Source: an uncultured Bacteroidales bacterium
GTDB taxonomy: Bacteria > Bacteroidota > Bacteroidia > Bacteroidales > F082
Direction of reading: 5' to 3'
NCBI GenBank assembly: GCA_905234275.1
Contig: CAJOHD010000006.1
Span: forward strand, 39,645-103,644
Length of the DNA: 64,000 nt
Positions 54,653-62,685 of the stretch are shown here, in pieces (within the stretch, counting starts at the first letter, position 1; every line of letters starts with the position of its first letter). The notes beneath the pieces are model-generated. The model searched no databases and was not told the DNA's origin. It worked only from the letters and a program-made list of their open reading frames with translations. The translations under genes were made by a program, and so were the position numbers.

Positions 54653-55027
54653 ATGAAAAAAGCATTACTAATCGCATTTGGACTGCTTAGTTTGGGGCTT
54701 GGAGCCTTGGGTGTAGTGGTACCAGGACTGCCAACAACGCCATTTCTTTTGTTGGCTTCATGGTGTTTCTACCGCTCATCGCAACGGTTGCAGGACTGGC
54801 TTTTGAAGTCATGGCTGGGCACCTACATCCGCAGCTATCACCGTCGCGGCGGAATGACAATTGCGCAAAAAGCCGGTGCCTGCGGCATCATGGCGGCGAT
54901 GGTGTTGCTCTCCGTTTTCTTCTTTATTCCAGAAGGCTCAGTAGCCAGAGTAATTGTTCCCATTGCCGGCGCCATAGGTGTTATGGTTGTAATCTTTGCA
55001 GTGCCAAATGCAAAAAAAGAAGATTAG
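54653..55027 (+). CDS. YbaN/DUF454 family inner-membrane protein
   Basis: The 124-residue protein begins with the family pattern LGLGALGVVVPGLPTTPFLLLASWCFYRSS (split here for length: LGALGVVVPGLPTTPFLLLA then SWCFYRSS), followed by a basic loop (YIRSYHRRGGM) and two more helices. DUF454 proteins are small inner-membrane proteins of unknown role. It is in the same short operon as the preceding membrane gene. Confidence 0.88.
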   Translation: MKKALLIAFGLLSLGLGALGVVVPGLPTTPFLLLASWCFYRSSQRLQDWLLKSWLGTYIRSYHRRGGMTIAQKAGACGIMAAMVLLSVFFFIPEGSVARVIVPIAGAIGVMVVIFAVPNAKKED

Positions 55028-55108
55028 ACGTCAAGATTATCGGCAGATAATTAAAACATTTTCATTATCTTTGCAGCAAGTAGGTAAATAGAAATAAATT
55101 TAATAGAT

Positions 55109-55291
55109 ATGAGAGTTTTCATTTATATTTGGATGATTGTTCAACTGGTTTTGTTAGTAATTGGTGGGGTGTGGACTTTTATTGACAGAAAGAATGAAAC
55201 CCGCAAGAAAACCCCAATGATTCTCATTGCAATCGGTAGTTTTATGGTGGCAATCTCCTTTCTGGTTTTACTGCCAATACTGGAGAAATAG
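55109..55291 (+). CDS. 60-residue two-helix membrane protein, copy 1
   Basis: The protein has two membrane helices (residues 2-24 and 36-56) joined by a charged loop (FIDRKNETRKKTP). I do not recognise a family. A second copy at 58872-59054 differs in only two residues (F44L and V46M) and also shares about 15 bases on each flank. TTATCTTTGCAG lies about 40 bp upstream. Close conservation of both copies suggests a recent duplication or selection for the product. Confidence 0.7.
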   Translation: MRVFIYIWMIVQLVLLVIGGVWTFIDRKNETRKKTPMILIAIGSFMVAISFLVLLPILEK

Positions 55292-55330
55292 GATATATCG
55301 TTAATAATGGTTGAAGGGGCTTTTAAATAA

Positions 55331-55713
55331 TCATCCAATATACCTCTCGACCCAGCTATTTCCCCAAATACTCGCTATCGTGAGGCTCAGGAATGGAACG
55401 AAAAGAAGCTGATGACCACCTCGTGCTGTCCATCGTTTGTAAGCTTCGTGGAGAAAAACTTCCCCGAACTGAAGCAATACATCTCTTCCTCGGTGTCGCC
55501 AATGGTGGAAACCGCTCGCCTCATCAAGAAATCCGACCCGACGGCCAAGGTCGTCTTCATAGGCTCTGCACCTCGAAAAAGTTGGAATACAGGCTCGAAA
55601 AGACCCGCGGTGCCATCGACAGTGTCATGACGTTTGAAGAGCTGCAAGCCTTCGTTGATGCTCGTAGCATCGACACCAATCCGATGGTGGGGATGGAGAT
55701 GTTGGGACGTTGA
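55331..55713 (+). pseudogene. [FeFe]-hydrogenase fragment, frameshifted and joined to a foreign 3' end
   Basis: The first frame encodes MTTSCCPSFVSFVEKNFPEL and VSPMVETARLIKKSDPTAKV, the L1 H-cluster motif TSCCPS of [FeFe]-hydrogenases. A one-base loss just before the expected GPC motif shifts the frame. The sequence continues as CTSKKLEYRLEKTRGAIDSV and FEELQAFVDAR (L2 region). It then runs into IDTNPMVGMEMLGR, which is the end of the amidohydrolase-ABM protein at 58837. The 5' part and the L3 motif are missing. Confidence 0.8.
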
Positions 55714-55839
55714 AAAAAGTTGTTTTTCTTTCTCCTTTTGGAGAAAATTTGTATCTTTGTATTTTTTTAAGTAGAACATATATAAAAACATTGCTTATCA
55801 ACGTTAGTCTCAACGTATTGGTCAAAAACATATAAAACA

Positions 55840-56367
55840 ATGGACAAAAACGAGCTCTTAGCATCCATGTCGGACAGTTATGCAAAACTGAACGAGCAAA
55901 TCGGCAAAATGACGGATGACGAACTGAATGCGACCTTCCAGTTTGCCAATGACCCCAAAAAATGTGGTGCACGGTGGATTTATGACCAATGTGCCCGCGA
56001 CCTACTCACACACCTTTATGAATGGCAAATACTGATGCGCGAATTTGTGGACAACATCCGCAAAGGCCATCAAAAGGACTATCTGCCTGACGAGTACCGC
56101 AAAAACTACCACGAGATGGACAAGATGTTGGTGGAAAAACATCAGAGCACTTCGTTGAAGGAGGCGCAGCGGCATCTGGAGCAGACCCATAACGAAATGA
56201 TTCAGCTGGCAGGCAGTTTATCTGAAGAGGAACTTTTCACCAAGGGCTACTACAAGTGCACCTACACCACCGATATGGCAGCTTATTTCACAAGCGTCAC
56301 CACAAGTCCTTACAAGCAGGCCTTGAAGATGTTGAAAACGCATCAAAAATATTTGAAAAAGAAATAA
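55840..56367 (+). CDS. ClbS/DfsB family four-helix protein
   Basis: The 175-residue protein belongs to the DinB-like four-helix ClbS/DfsB family ([40 protein letters not shown]). The family name comes from ClbS, which protects from colibactin; most members have unknown roles. Promoter TATCTTTGTA lies about 75 bp upstream. A deleted copy is at 59670-59837. The next gene begins 12 bp downstream. Confidence 0.88.
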   Translation: MDKNELLASMSDSYAKLNEQIGKMTDDELNATFQFANDPKKCGARWIYDQCARDLLTHLYEWQILMREFVDNIRKGHQKDYLPDEYRKNYHEMDKMLVEKHQSTSLKEAQRHLEQTHNEMIQLAGSLSEEELFTKGYYKCTYTTDMAAYFTSVTTSPYKQALKMLKTHQKYLKKK

Positions 56368-56379
56368 ACCAAGATTAAA

Positions 56380-57480
56380 ATGAAAAAGATTATTATTTTG
56401 GCAGCCGCGGCACTATTAATGGCCGCCTGCAGCAACAAACAGGAAACAAAAAACAACGACAATATGAAACAAGAACTAAACCTAACACAGGAGTGGGACA
56501 AGGTGTTCACGCTGAGCGACAAAGTGAACCACCGCAAGGTGACGTTTGAAACACAGTACGGTCTGACTTTGGCAGCAGACCTCTATACACCAAAGGATGC
56601 CGAAGGCAAATTGGCGGCTATTGCCGTGAGTGGTCCTTTTGGCGCCGTCAAGGAGCAGTCGAGCGGACTCTATGCCATGAAGATGGCAGAGCGAGGTTTC
56701 GTGACGCTGGCTTTCGACCCGTCGTACACCGGCGAAAGCAGCGGTGAGCCTCGCCGTACAGCCTCGCCCGACATCAACACGGAAGACTTCATGGCTGCCG
56801 TTGATTTCCTTTCAAAACAAGACAATGTGGATGCTGAAAAGATAGGCATCATCGGTATCTGTGGCTGGGGTGGCATTGCCCTCAACGCTGCCGCCGCCGA
56901 CACTCGCATCAAGGCTACCGTGGCCAGCACGATGTACGACATGACCCGTGTCAGCGGCAATGGCTACTTCGACAGCGAAGACAAGGAAGAGTCACGCCAC
57001 GCAGCCCGCGAGGCCCTCGCCAAACAGCGTCTTACCGACCCGATGGCGATGGCAGGTGGTGTCATCGACCCGCTGCCCGAGGATGCTCCGCAGTTTGTGA
57101 AGGACTACCACGCCTATTATAAAACCCCGCGCGGCTACCACAAGCGCAGCGGCAACAGCAACGACGGCTGGCGCGTCATCGGCACACAGGCTTACGCCAA
57201 CAGCCGTTTCCTATATTACATCAACGAGATCCGCTCTGCCGTCATGGTGATGCACGGCGAGAACGCCCACTCGCGCTATTTCGGCGAAGCCGCATACAAA
57301 TACATGGTGGAAGGCCAAGCAGAAGGCTACAACTTCATCGGTAAGCCGAATCCTGTGCCCGAAAACAAGCAGCTGCTCATCATACCTGGAGCCTCGCATT
57401 GCGACCTTTACGACGGTGGCGAGGGTAACTATATCCCGTGGGATACGTTGGCAGAGTTTTTCAGGACAAATCTGAAATAA
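56380..57480 (+). CDS. Alpha/beta hydrolase lipoprotein with Cys nucleophile
   Basis: The 366-residue protein has a lipobox (LLMAACSNK, Cys17) and an alpha/beta-hydrolase fold. The nucleophile elbow is GICGWGG (Cys161) rather than GxSxG, as in dienelactone-hydrolase relatives, and the catalytic His is in PGASHCDLYDGG near the C-terminus. FGAVKEQSSGLYAMKM forms the oxyanion region. It is probably anchored in the envelope and acts on an unknown ester or lactone. It lies between the ClbS-like gene and the amidohydrolase. Confidence 0.87.
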   Translation: MKKIIILAAAALLMAACSNKQETKNNDNMKQELNLTQEWDKVFTLSDKVNHRKVTFETQYGLTLAADLYTPKDAEGKLAAIAVSGPFGAVKEQSSGLYAMKMAERGFVTLAFDPSYTGESSGEPRRTASPDINTEDFMAAVDFLSKQDNVDAEKIGIIGICGWGGIALNAAAADTRIKATVASTMYDMTRVSGNGYFDSEDKEESRHAAREALAKQRLTDPMAMAGGVIDPLPEDAPQFVKDYHAYYKTPRGYHKRSGNSNDGWRVIGTQAYANSRFLYYINEIRSAVMVMHGENAHSRYFGEAAYKYMVEGQAEGYNFIGKPNPVPENKQLLIIPGASHCDLYDGGEGNYIPWDTLAEFFRTNLK

Positions 57481-57508
57481 AGCCACAAAAGGAAGAAACT
57501 CAACTAAC

Positions 57509-58837
57509 ATGAAAAAGCGCATCGTAACAATTATCCTTATGGCACTTTCCACATTGCCCACATTGGCACAAATCGACCTGCACAGCCACGCCGTCACGCA
57601 GGGCTACCTCGACTACATCAAAGCCAACGGCGCCGAGATGGACGAGGGTTTTCCCATCCCCAGTTGGGATGTTGAAAAACATATCGCCTTCATGGACAAG
57701 GCCGGTATCCAAACCGCCGTGCTGACGATGCCTGCCCCGCAGCCTTTCTTCTGTGATGCGGAGGCTTCAGCAAAAGTATGCCGCAAGTACAACGAGGAGT
57801 GCGCCGCGCTGAAGGCCCGCTATCCGGGGCGTTTTATGTTCTGTGCCGCGCTGCCACTGCCCGATGTGCCGCACGCCTTGGAGGAGGCACGTTATGCCCT
57901 TGAGGTGCTGGACGCCGACGGCATCAAGTTGGCCACCAACAGCTACGGGCAGTACCTCGGCGACCCCGCCTTGGACACGCTGATGGCCTACCTCGACACG
58001 CAAAAGGCCATCGTCATCCTGCATCCGCACAAGCCCTCGGCGGTCAACGCACAGCTGATTGCCGACGTGCCGCTGGCAAGCTACGAATATCTGGCCGAGA
58101 CGTCGCGCGCTATTCTCAACATGATAGCTCACAATGTGTTGGTGCGCTATCCCAACCTGAAGGTGGTGGTGCCGCACTGCGGCTCGTTTCTGCCCAACGC
58201 CTTGCCGCGTTTCCGCTCGCTGTTGCCGGTGATGGTGAAACAGGGCATCATGCAACCCGTGGATGTCGATGCCAACCTGTCGCGGCTCTACTACGACCTG
58301 GCCGGCGCGCCCACCGACGATGTCCTCGACGCGCTCCTCACCATCACCACGCCCGACCATATACTCTACGGCAGCGACTATCCGTATGTGGCCGAGCCGG
58401 TGCTCATCAGCGGCAAGCAGGCCTTGGAGGGGCGTCTCGCCTCGCACGGACTTGACCCACAAGACATCTTCACAGACAACGCCCGACGACTATTCGGCGA
58501 GAATGTGCCGCTTCGCACCTACGGCGACAAAATCGTCCGCCTCGCCGAAATCGAGGTGGTGCCTGAGTATCTGGAAGAGTATCTGGTTTACGCCAAGGAA
58601 GTCGGGGAGACCTCGGTGAAAGTGGAGCCAGGCGTGCTGACATTATTTTCGATGCAGACCAAGGAAAACCCTTGCAAAATCTACATCTTGGAAATATATG
58701 CCGACAAGGAGGCTTACCAGAGCCACCTCCAGACCGCCCATTTCAAGAAATACAAGGAAGGCACCGTCAAGATGGTGAAGTCGCTGAAGCTTATTGACAC
58801 CAATCCGATGGTGGGGATGGAGATGTTGGGACGTTGA
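57509..58837 (+). CDS. Amidohydrolase fused to a C-terminal antibiotic-biosynthesis-monooxygenase (ABM) domain
   Basis: The 442-residue protein has a signal peptide (MALSTLPTLAQ) and an ACMSD-like amidohydrolase-2 barrel (metal site IDLHSHAVTQGY at about residues 22-33, HPHKPSAVN, VVPHCGSFLPNALPRF, LYGSDYPYVAEP). A ferredoxin-like ABM domain follows (about 345-442, IEVVPEYLEEYLVYAKEVGE and HLQTAHFKKYK). Both parts usually occur as separate proteins. The last 47 bases including the stop are also found at the end of the hydrogenase fragment at 55713. Confidence 0.85.
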   Translation: MKKRIVTIILMALSTLPTLAQIDLHSHAVTQGYLDYIKANGAEMDEGFPIPSWDVEKHIAFMDKAGIQTAVLTMPAPQPFFCDAEASAKVCRKYNEECAALKARYPGRFMFCAALPLPDVPHALEEARYALEVLDADGIKLATNSYGQYLGDPALDTLMAYLDTQKAIVILHPHKPSAVNAQLIADVPLASYEYLAETSRAILNMIAHNVLVRYPNLKVVVPHCGSFLPNALPRFRSLLPVMVKQGIMQPVDVDANLSRLYYDLAGAPTDDVLDALLTITTPDHILYGSDYPYVAEPVLISGKQALEGRLASHGLDPQDIFTDNARRLFGENVPLRTYGDKIVRLAEIEVVPEYLEEYLVYAKEVGETSVKVEPGVLTLFSMQTKENPCKIYILEIYADKEAYQSHLQTAHFKKYKEGTVKMVKSLKLIDTNPMVGMEMLGR

Positions 58838-58871
58838 AAAAAACAGGTAATAAAACTAAATTTATTAAGAT

Positions 58872-59054
58872 ATGAGAGTTTTCATTTATATTTGGATGAT
58901 TGTTCAACTGGTTTTGTTAGTCATTGGTGGGGTGTGGACTTTTATTGACAGAAAGAATGAAACCCGCAAGAAAACCCCAATGATTCTCATCGCAATCGGT
59001 AGTCTTATGATGGCAATCTCTTTTCTGGTTTTACTGCCAATACTGGAGAAATAG
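58872..59054 (+). CDS. 60-residue two-helix membrane protein, copy 2
   Basis: This copy is nearly identical to 55109-55291 in protein and DNA. It sits 34 bp after the amidohydrolase-ABM stop and 29 bp before the FMN reductase gene. It has the same two helices and charged loop, with L44 and M46 in place of F and V. Confidence 0.7.
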   Translation: MRVFIYIWMIVQLVLLVIGGVWTFIDRKNETRKKTPMILIAIGSLMMAISFLVLLPILEK

Positions 59055-59083
59055 GATCTATCGTTAATCAGGAAGATAAAAAT

Positions 59084-59620
59084 ATGAAAAAAGTAATCGT
59101 AATCTCAACCAGTCTCCGTCCGGGCTCGAACAGTAACGCGATGGCGGAGCAGTTTGCCAAGGGCGCGGAAGCCGCCGGGCATCAAGTGGAACTCATCTCG
59201 CTGCGAGGCAAGGAAATCAAGTTCTGCATCGGCTGCCTGTCGTGCCAGAAGACGGGCGCCTGCGTCATCAAGGACGATGTGCCGGCCATCATGGAGAGCG
59301 TCCTCAACGCCGATGTGGTCTGCTGGGCCACGCCCATCTATTACTACGAGATGAGCGGCCAGATGAAGACCCTCATCGACCGTATGAACGCGATGTATCC
59401 CAAGGATTACAAGTTCCGCGACGTCTATCTGCTGACCACCGCGGCCGAGAACGAGGAGTTCGTGCCGAAGCGCGCCGAAAGCGGTCTCACCGGCTGGATT
59501 GACTGCTTCGACAAGTCAAGTCTTAAAGGACATATCTTCTGCGGTGGCGTAGGCGGTCCGAAAGAGATTGCCGGCAATGCCAAGCTGCAGGAGGCTTACG
59601 AATTAGGCAAACAAGTGTGA
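59084..59620 (+). CDS. NADPH-dependent FMN reductase / flavodoxin-family protein
   Basis: The 178-residue protein begins KVIVISTSLRPGSNSNAMAE (flavin phosphate-binding loop SLRPGSNSN) and has a ferredoxin-like cysteine pair FCIGCLSCQKTGACVIKDD and ATPIYYYEMSGQMKTLIDR. This is the iron-sulphur-flavoprotein-like branch of the NADPH-dependent FMN reductases. It probably reduces flavin or quinone-like substrates in the cytoplasm. Confidence 0.9.
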   Translation: MKKVIVISTSLRPGSNSNAMAEQFAKGAEAAGHQVELISLRGKEIKFCIGCLSCQKTGACVIKDDVPAIMESVLNADVVCWATPIYYYEMSGQMKTLIDRMNAMYPKDYKFRDVYLLTTAAENEEFVPKRAESGLTGWIDCFDKSSLKGHIFCGGVGGPKEIAGNAKLQEAYELGKQV

Positions 59621-59669
59621 TTGTCGCTTTTTACAATGGTTTTTCTTTTGTCAAACGGCAAAAAGCCGC

Positions 59670-59837
59670 CGCGACCTGCTAATCCATCTCTATGAGTGGC
59701 AGGTGCTGATGCGCGAGTTTGTGAACAACATCCGCAAAGGTCACCCTCGTGACTACCTGCCCGACGAATACCGCAAGAACTACCACGAGATGGACAAGAT
59801 GCTGGTGGAGAAGCATCAGAAAAACATCAAGAAATAA
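59670..59837 (+). pseudogene. ClbS/DfsB family remnant with internal deletion
   Basis: The frame reads [37 protein letters not shown] and then [12 protein letters not shown] with a stop. It matches residues about 52-105 of the intact protein at 55840, then joins its last codons (HQKYLKKK) through a shared GCATCA. The 5' third is also missing. The stop lies 1 base before the DUF1905 start. Confidence 0.85.
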
Positions 59838-59838
59838 C

Positions 59839-60111
59839 ATGAGCACATCAACACCATACGAATTCGAAGCCATCATCTACCAAAACGAGGACATGGATGC
59901 CGCATACGTGGAGGTGCCTTTCGACATCAAGGCAATCTTCGGGAAAGGTCGATTGGCGGTTCACGCCACCTTCGACGATGTGCCGTACGATGGGCAAATC
60001 GTAAAAATGGGGACGCCTTGCTTCATCATCGGTGTGCGTAAGGACATCCGAAAACAGATTGGCAAGAGCTTTGGCGACACGGTGCATGTAACTTTTTGTG
60101 AACGAAAATAA
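59839..60111 (+). CDS. DUF1905 domain protein
   Basis: The 90-residue protein (start ATG 59839) has the DUF1905 pattern: [60 protein letters not shown] and [11 protein letters not shown]. The family forms small beta-barrels, often beside YdeI-like proteins; its role is unknown. It follows the ClbS relic with no promoter of its own that I can see. Confidence 0.88.
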   Translation: MSTSTPYEFEAIIYQNEDMDAAYVEVPFDIKAIFGKGRLAVHATFDDVPYDGQIVKMGTPCFIIGVRKDIRKQIGKSFGDTVHVTFCERK

Positions 60112-60112
60112 A

Positions 60113-60347
60113 ATGACAATGAAAAAAATCATCATCGACGGAGGCCCGCGCGCGACATTCAACACGGCACCCACACCATCGACTGGGCCGAGAAAATCGG
60201 ACTTGGAACAAAGAAGTATGAGTTGGTAAATCTGGATCTATAAATTTGGAGAGATTCTTACCGTCCCTGTCATGTGGATTATTTCAACTCATACGCTCTA
60301 GTGGAGGTGGCGTTCCTGCCAAGGTGATAAAAAAGATAAAAGTTTAA
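60113..60347 (+). pseudogene. Cluster of fused gene-end remnants
   Basis: At 60119 the start of an NAD(P)H oxidoreductase-like gene (MKKIIIDGGPRATFNTA) is cut after about 17 codons. A piece in another frame follows (TIDWAEKIGLGTKKYELVNL, stop at 60241-60243), which I cannot assign with certainty. The last piece (GGGVPAKVIKKIKV, stop 60345-60347) is the end of a hexapeptide O-acetyltransferase. None can make its parent protein. Confidence 0.65.
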
Positions 60348-60360
60348 GGAAGAAATAAAA

Positions 60361-61062
60361 ATGTACAGTTTAAATTATAAGGTAACAACAAGCACCTGCG
60401 ACAGCGAAGGCAAGCTGAAACTCTATTCGGCGCTCCAGATGATGCAGGACTGCTCTGAGATGTGGATCGACAGCGAGCCACAGGTGAAGGACTACTTCGC
60501 GCGTGAGAACATGGCGCAACTTCTGGCCTCAAGGCAGGTGGAGATTGTCAGAGTGCCGGATTTCAAGGAAGAACTGACCGTGACGACCTCGGTATATGGC
60601 ATGAAACCAATGTTCGGTTTCCGCAACACCTTTATCTATGACGCAGAGGGAAAACCCTGCTACCGCACTTGGAGCATGGGCGCCTTTGTGGACAAGGCAA
60701 ACGGCAAACTGAAACGTGTCGATGACACCGTCGCCGGATCCTTGTTCATCGAGCCGCAGCTGGAGATGGACTACAAAGACCGCCGTATCATACTGCCGAA
60801 AACAGAAGGTGAAGTTCTGGAGCCTGTCAAGGTGATGCGTTCAGACATCGACTACAACCGGCACATGAACAACGCCAACTATGTACGTATGGCTATGGAA
60901 CTTCTGCCAGAAGATTTCGAAATCAAGGGCTTACGGGTGGAATACCGTGTCGCTGCCAAGCTGGGCGACATGCTTGTCCCTACCATATACAAACATGACG
61001 GTGTGATCATTGTCTCTTTATCGATTGGTGAGGATGTGAGTGCAATCATAGAATTCACATAA
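60361..61062 (+). CDS. Acyl-ACP thioesterase
   Basis: The 233-residue double hot-dog protein begins YSLNYKVTTSTCDSEGKLKL, with the second-half catalytic region VMRSDIDYNRHMNNANYVRM (about residues 158-177), which holds the Asp/Asn/His residues of FatA-type thioesterases. It releases fatty acids from acyl carrier protein. RBS-like AAGGAAG lies 10 bp upstream. It follows the remnant cluster and stands alone, convergent with the AraC gene. Confidence 0.9.
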   Translation: MYSLNYKVTTSTCDSEGKLKLYSALQMMQDCSEMWIDSEPQVKDYFARENMAQLLASRQVEIVRVPDFKEELTVTTSVYGMKPMFGFRNTFIYDAEGKPCYRTWSMGAFVDKANGKLKRVDDTVAGSLFIEPQLEMDYKDRRIILPKTEGEVLEPVKVMRSDIDYNRHMNNANYVRMAMELLPEDFEIKGLRVEYRVAAKLGDMLVPTIYKHDGVIIVSLSIGEDVSAIIEFT

Positions 61063-61082
61063 GATTATGCCTGTCGGCAGTG

Positions 61083-61901
61083 TCACCCTCGCGGCTGCAG
61101 ACTCCGCCGATATTCGCTCGGCGACTGCCCGAGGTGCTTGGTGCAGTAGCGACTGAAATAGCTCAGCGAGGTGAAGTTCATGCTGTCGGCGATTTGGGTG
61201 AGTGACAGGCGCTCGTCGTCGAGATATTTCTTCAGGATAGGCACCGTGTGGCGGTCGATGAAGCTGCTGACGCTGTGTCCTGTAAAACGCTTGACTGTGG
61301 CGGAGAGGTATTTCGGCGACACATGCAGTCGCTCGGCATAGTAGCTCACCTCACGCTCGGTACGACTGATGCCGGTGGCAAGCAGGTCGGTCAGCTGACG
61401 GACGATGTAGGCGGTGCGGTCGCTATGGAAATCGGTGGCATCACGTTGTGCATGAGGCTCGAAGATGTCATACATCATCGTCAGGCAGAGACTCCCCATC
61501 AATTCACGGTAAAACAGCAGATGGCGGTCGCCGAGGCGATCACGAAGATGGTGGAAGTCGGCAAGCAAGATAGCTGCCTGCTCATCGGTGAGTCTGATGA
61601 CAGGGTCTTGGTTGAGCGAGATGCTTCCACCAATACTGTAGTTGTTCGACGGCAGGAGGCCTTGCAGGAACTTGTTGTCGGCGGCAAACCACTCCACCAT
61701 CATTCCCGGGGCCGCAGCGAGATTTTTCGCCCTTGTGGGGTTAGGCATCACCACAAGGTCGTTTTTCGCTATGTGGTAACATTTTTCGTTGAACACGAAA
61801 CTCCCCTCCCCTTCTGTACACAGCAAATGCATACACGTATGACTCAATTGGGGGTCATTCATCCCGAGAAAATCCGTAGCGTACTGAAAATCAATCTTCA
61901 T
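61083..61901 (-). CDS. AraC family transcriptional regulator
   Basis: The 272-residue regulator has an N-terminal cupin-like sensing domain (CMHLLCTEGEGSFVFNEKCY) and a C-terminal pair of HTHs (YYAERLHVSPKYLSATVKRF and LSLTQIADSMNFTSLSYFSR, ending GQSPSEYRRS). The start is ATG 61901. A GTG at 61916 lies in TATTTTTGCA, and the ATG follows that element by only 3 bases, so the mRNA may be nearly leaderless. It is divergent from the acetyltransferase operon, which it probably controls. Confidence 0.92.
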   Translation of the reverse strand: MKIDFQYATDFLGMNDPQLSHTCMHLLCTEGEGSFVFNEKCYHIAKNDLVVMPNPTRAKNLAAAPGMMVEWFAADNKFLQGLLPSNNYSIGGSISLNQDPVIRLTDEQAAILLADFHHLRDRLGDRHLLFYRELMGSLCLTMMYDIFEPHAQRDATDFHSDRTAYIVRQLTDLLATGISRTEREVSYYAERLHVSPKYLSATVKRFTGHSVSSFIDRHTVPILKKYLDDERLSLTQIADSMNFTSLSYFSRYCTKHLGQSPSEYRRSLQPRG

Positions 61902-61949
61902 GGTGCAAAAATACACTTTATTTCTCTCATTGGCACAAAAAAAGATGGA

Positions 61950-62010
61950 TTTTGTGAAAATAATGATGCTTTTTGTGAAACTTATAACCCATTAAGTTGC
62001 TGTAATTTTG
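61950..62010 (+). promoter_or_regulatory. Direct-repeat operator and promoter of the acetyltransferase operon
   Basis: TTTTGTGAAA occurs at 61950-61959 and 61971-61980, 21 bp apart, as expected for an AraC-type dimer. The -7 element TAATTTTG lies at 62003-62010. The repeats lie between the divergent AraC gene and the operon. Confidence 0.55.
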
Positions 62011-62034
62011 CATCGTAATTCAAAACCCAAGACA

Positions 62035-62565
62035 ATGCAAGAACAAAGAGTTGACCCCAGGCTGACCACAGCCGAAGAACACGCGGAAGGCGTGCGCCAA
62101 GCACAAGTCCTTTTCAAACTGAACCATACTATGCCTTATACTGACGAGTACAACACCCGGGCTAAGGAACTATTTGGTTGTGACGTGTTTGCCGACGGCG
62201 GCTTCGTGATGCCCGGACTCACAGGTGTCTGTTTCGACCGCGTGAAGCTGGGCCGTGGCGTGAAAATCATGAACAACTGCCTGATGATGGCCCGCGGAGG
62301 CATCACTATCGACGACAGTGCCATGATTGCCGCCAACGCGCAGTTGATCAGCAACAACCACGACCTACACGACCGCCAGCTGCTCATCTGCAAGCCCGTC
62401 CATATCGGCCGCAACGCCTGGGTGGGCGCCGGCGCCACCATCCTTCCGGGTGTGACGGTGGGCGACAACGCTGTGGTGGCAGCAGGAGCCGTCGTCACCA
62501 AGGATGTAGCCCCGAACACCATCGTGGGAGGCAATCCCGCGAAGTTGATTAAGATAATAGAATAG
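62035..62565 (+). CDS. Hexapeptide-repeat sugar O-acetyltransferase (maltose/galactoside type)
   Basis: The 176-residue left-handed beta-helix protein has an N-terminal Mac-like helical part ([14 protein letters not shown]) and hexapeptide turns ([40 protein letters not shown]) with the catalytic His in [13 protein letters not shown]. It moves acetyl groups from acetyl-CoA to a sugar. The start is ATG 62035. The TTG at 62008 lies in the promoter. It is the first gene of the AraC-linked set. Confidence 0.92.
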   Translation: MQEQRVDPRLTTAEEHAEGVRQAQVLFKLNHTMPYTDEYNTRAKELFGCDVFADGGFVMPGLTGVCFDRVKLGRGVKIMNNCLMMARGGITIDDSAMIAANAQLISNNHDLHDRQLLICKPVHIGRNAWVGAGATILPGVTVGDNAVVAAGAVVTKDVAPNTIVGGNPAKLIKIIE

Positions 62566-62685
62566 TAGAACATTATATTGGACAGAAACAAACAAAACAA
62601 ATGATAGCACTTTAGGGTGCCAATAGTACGCAATGATAATTGAAAAAAGTTAATTATAAAGAATAAAGACTATGCAGAACGCCTG

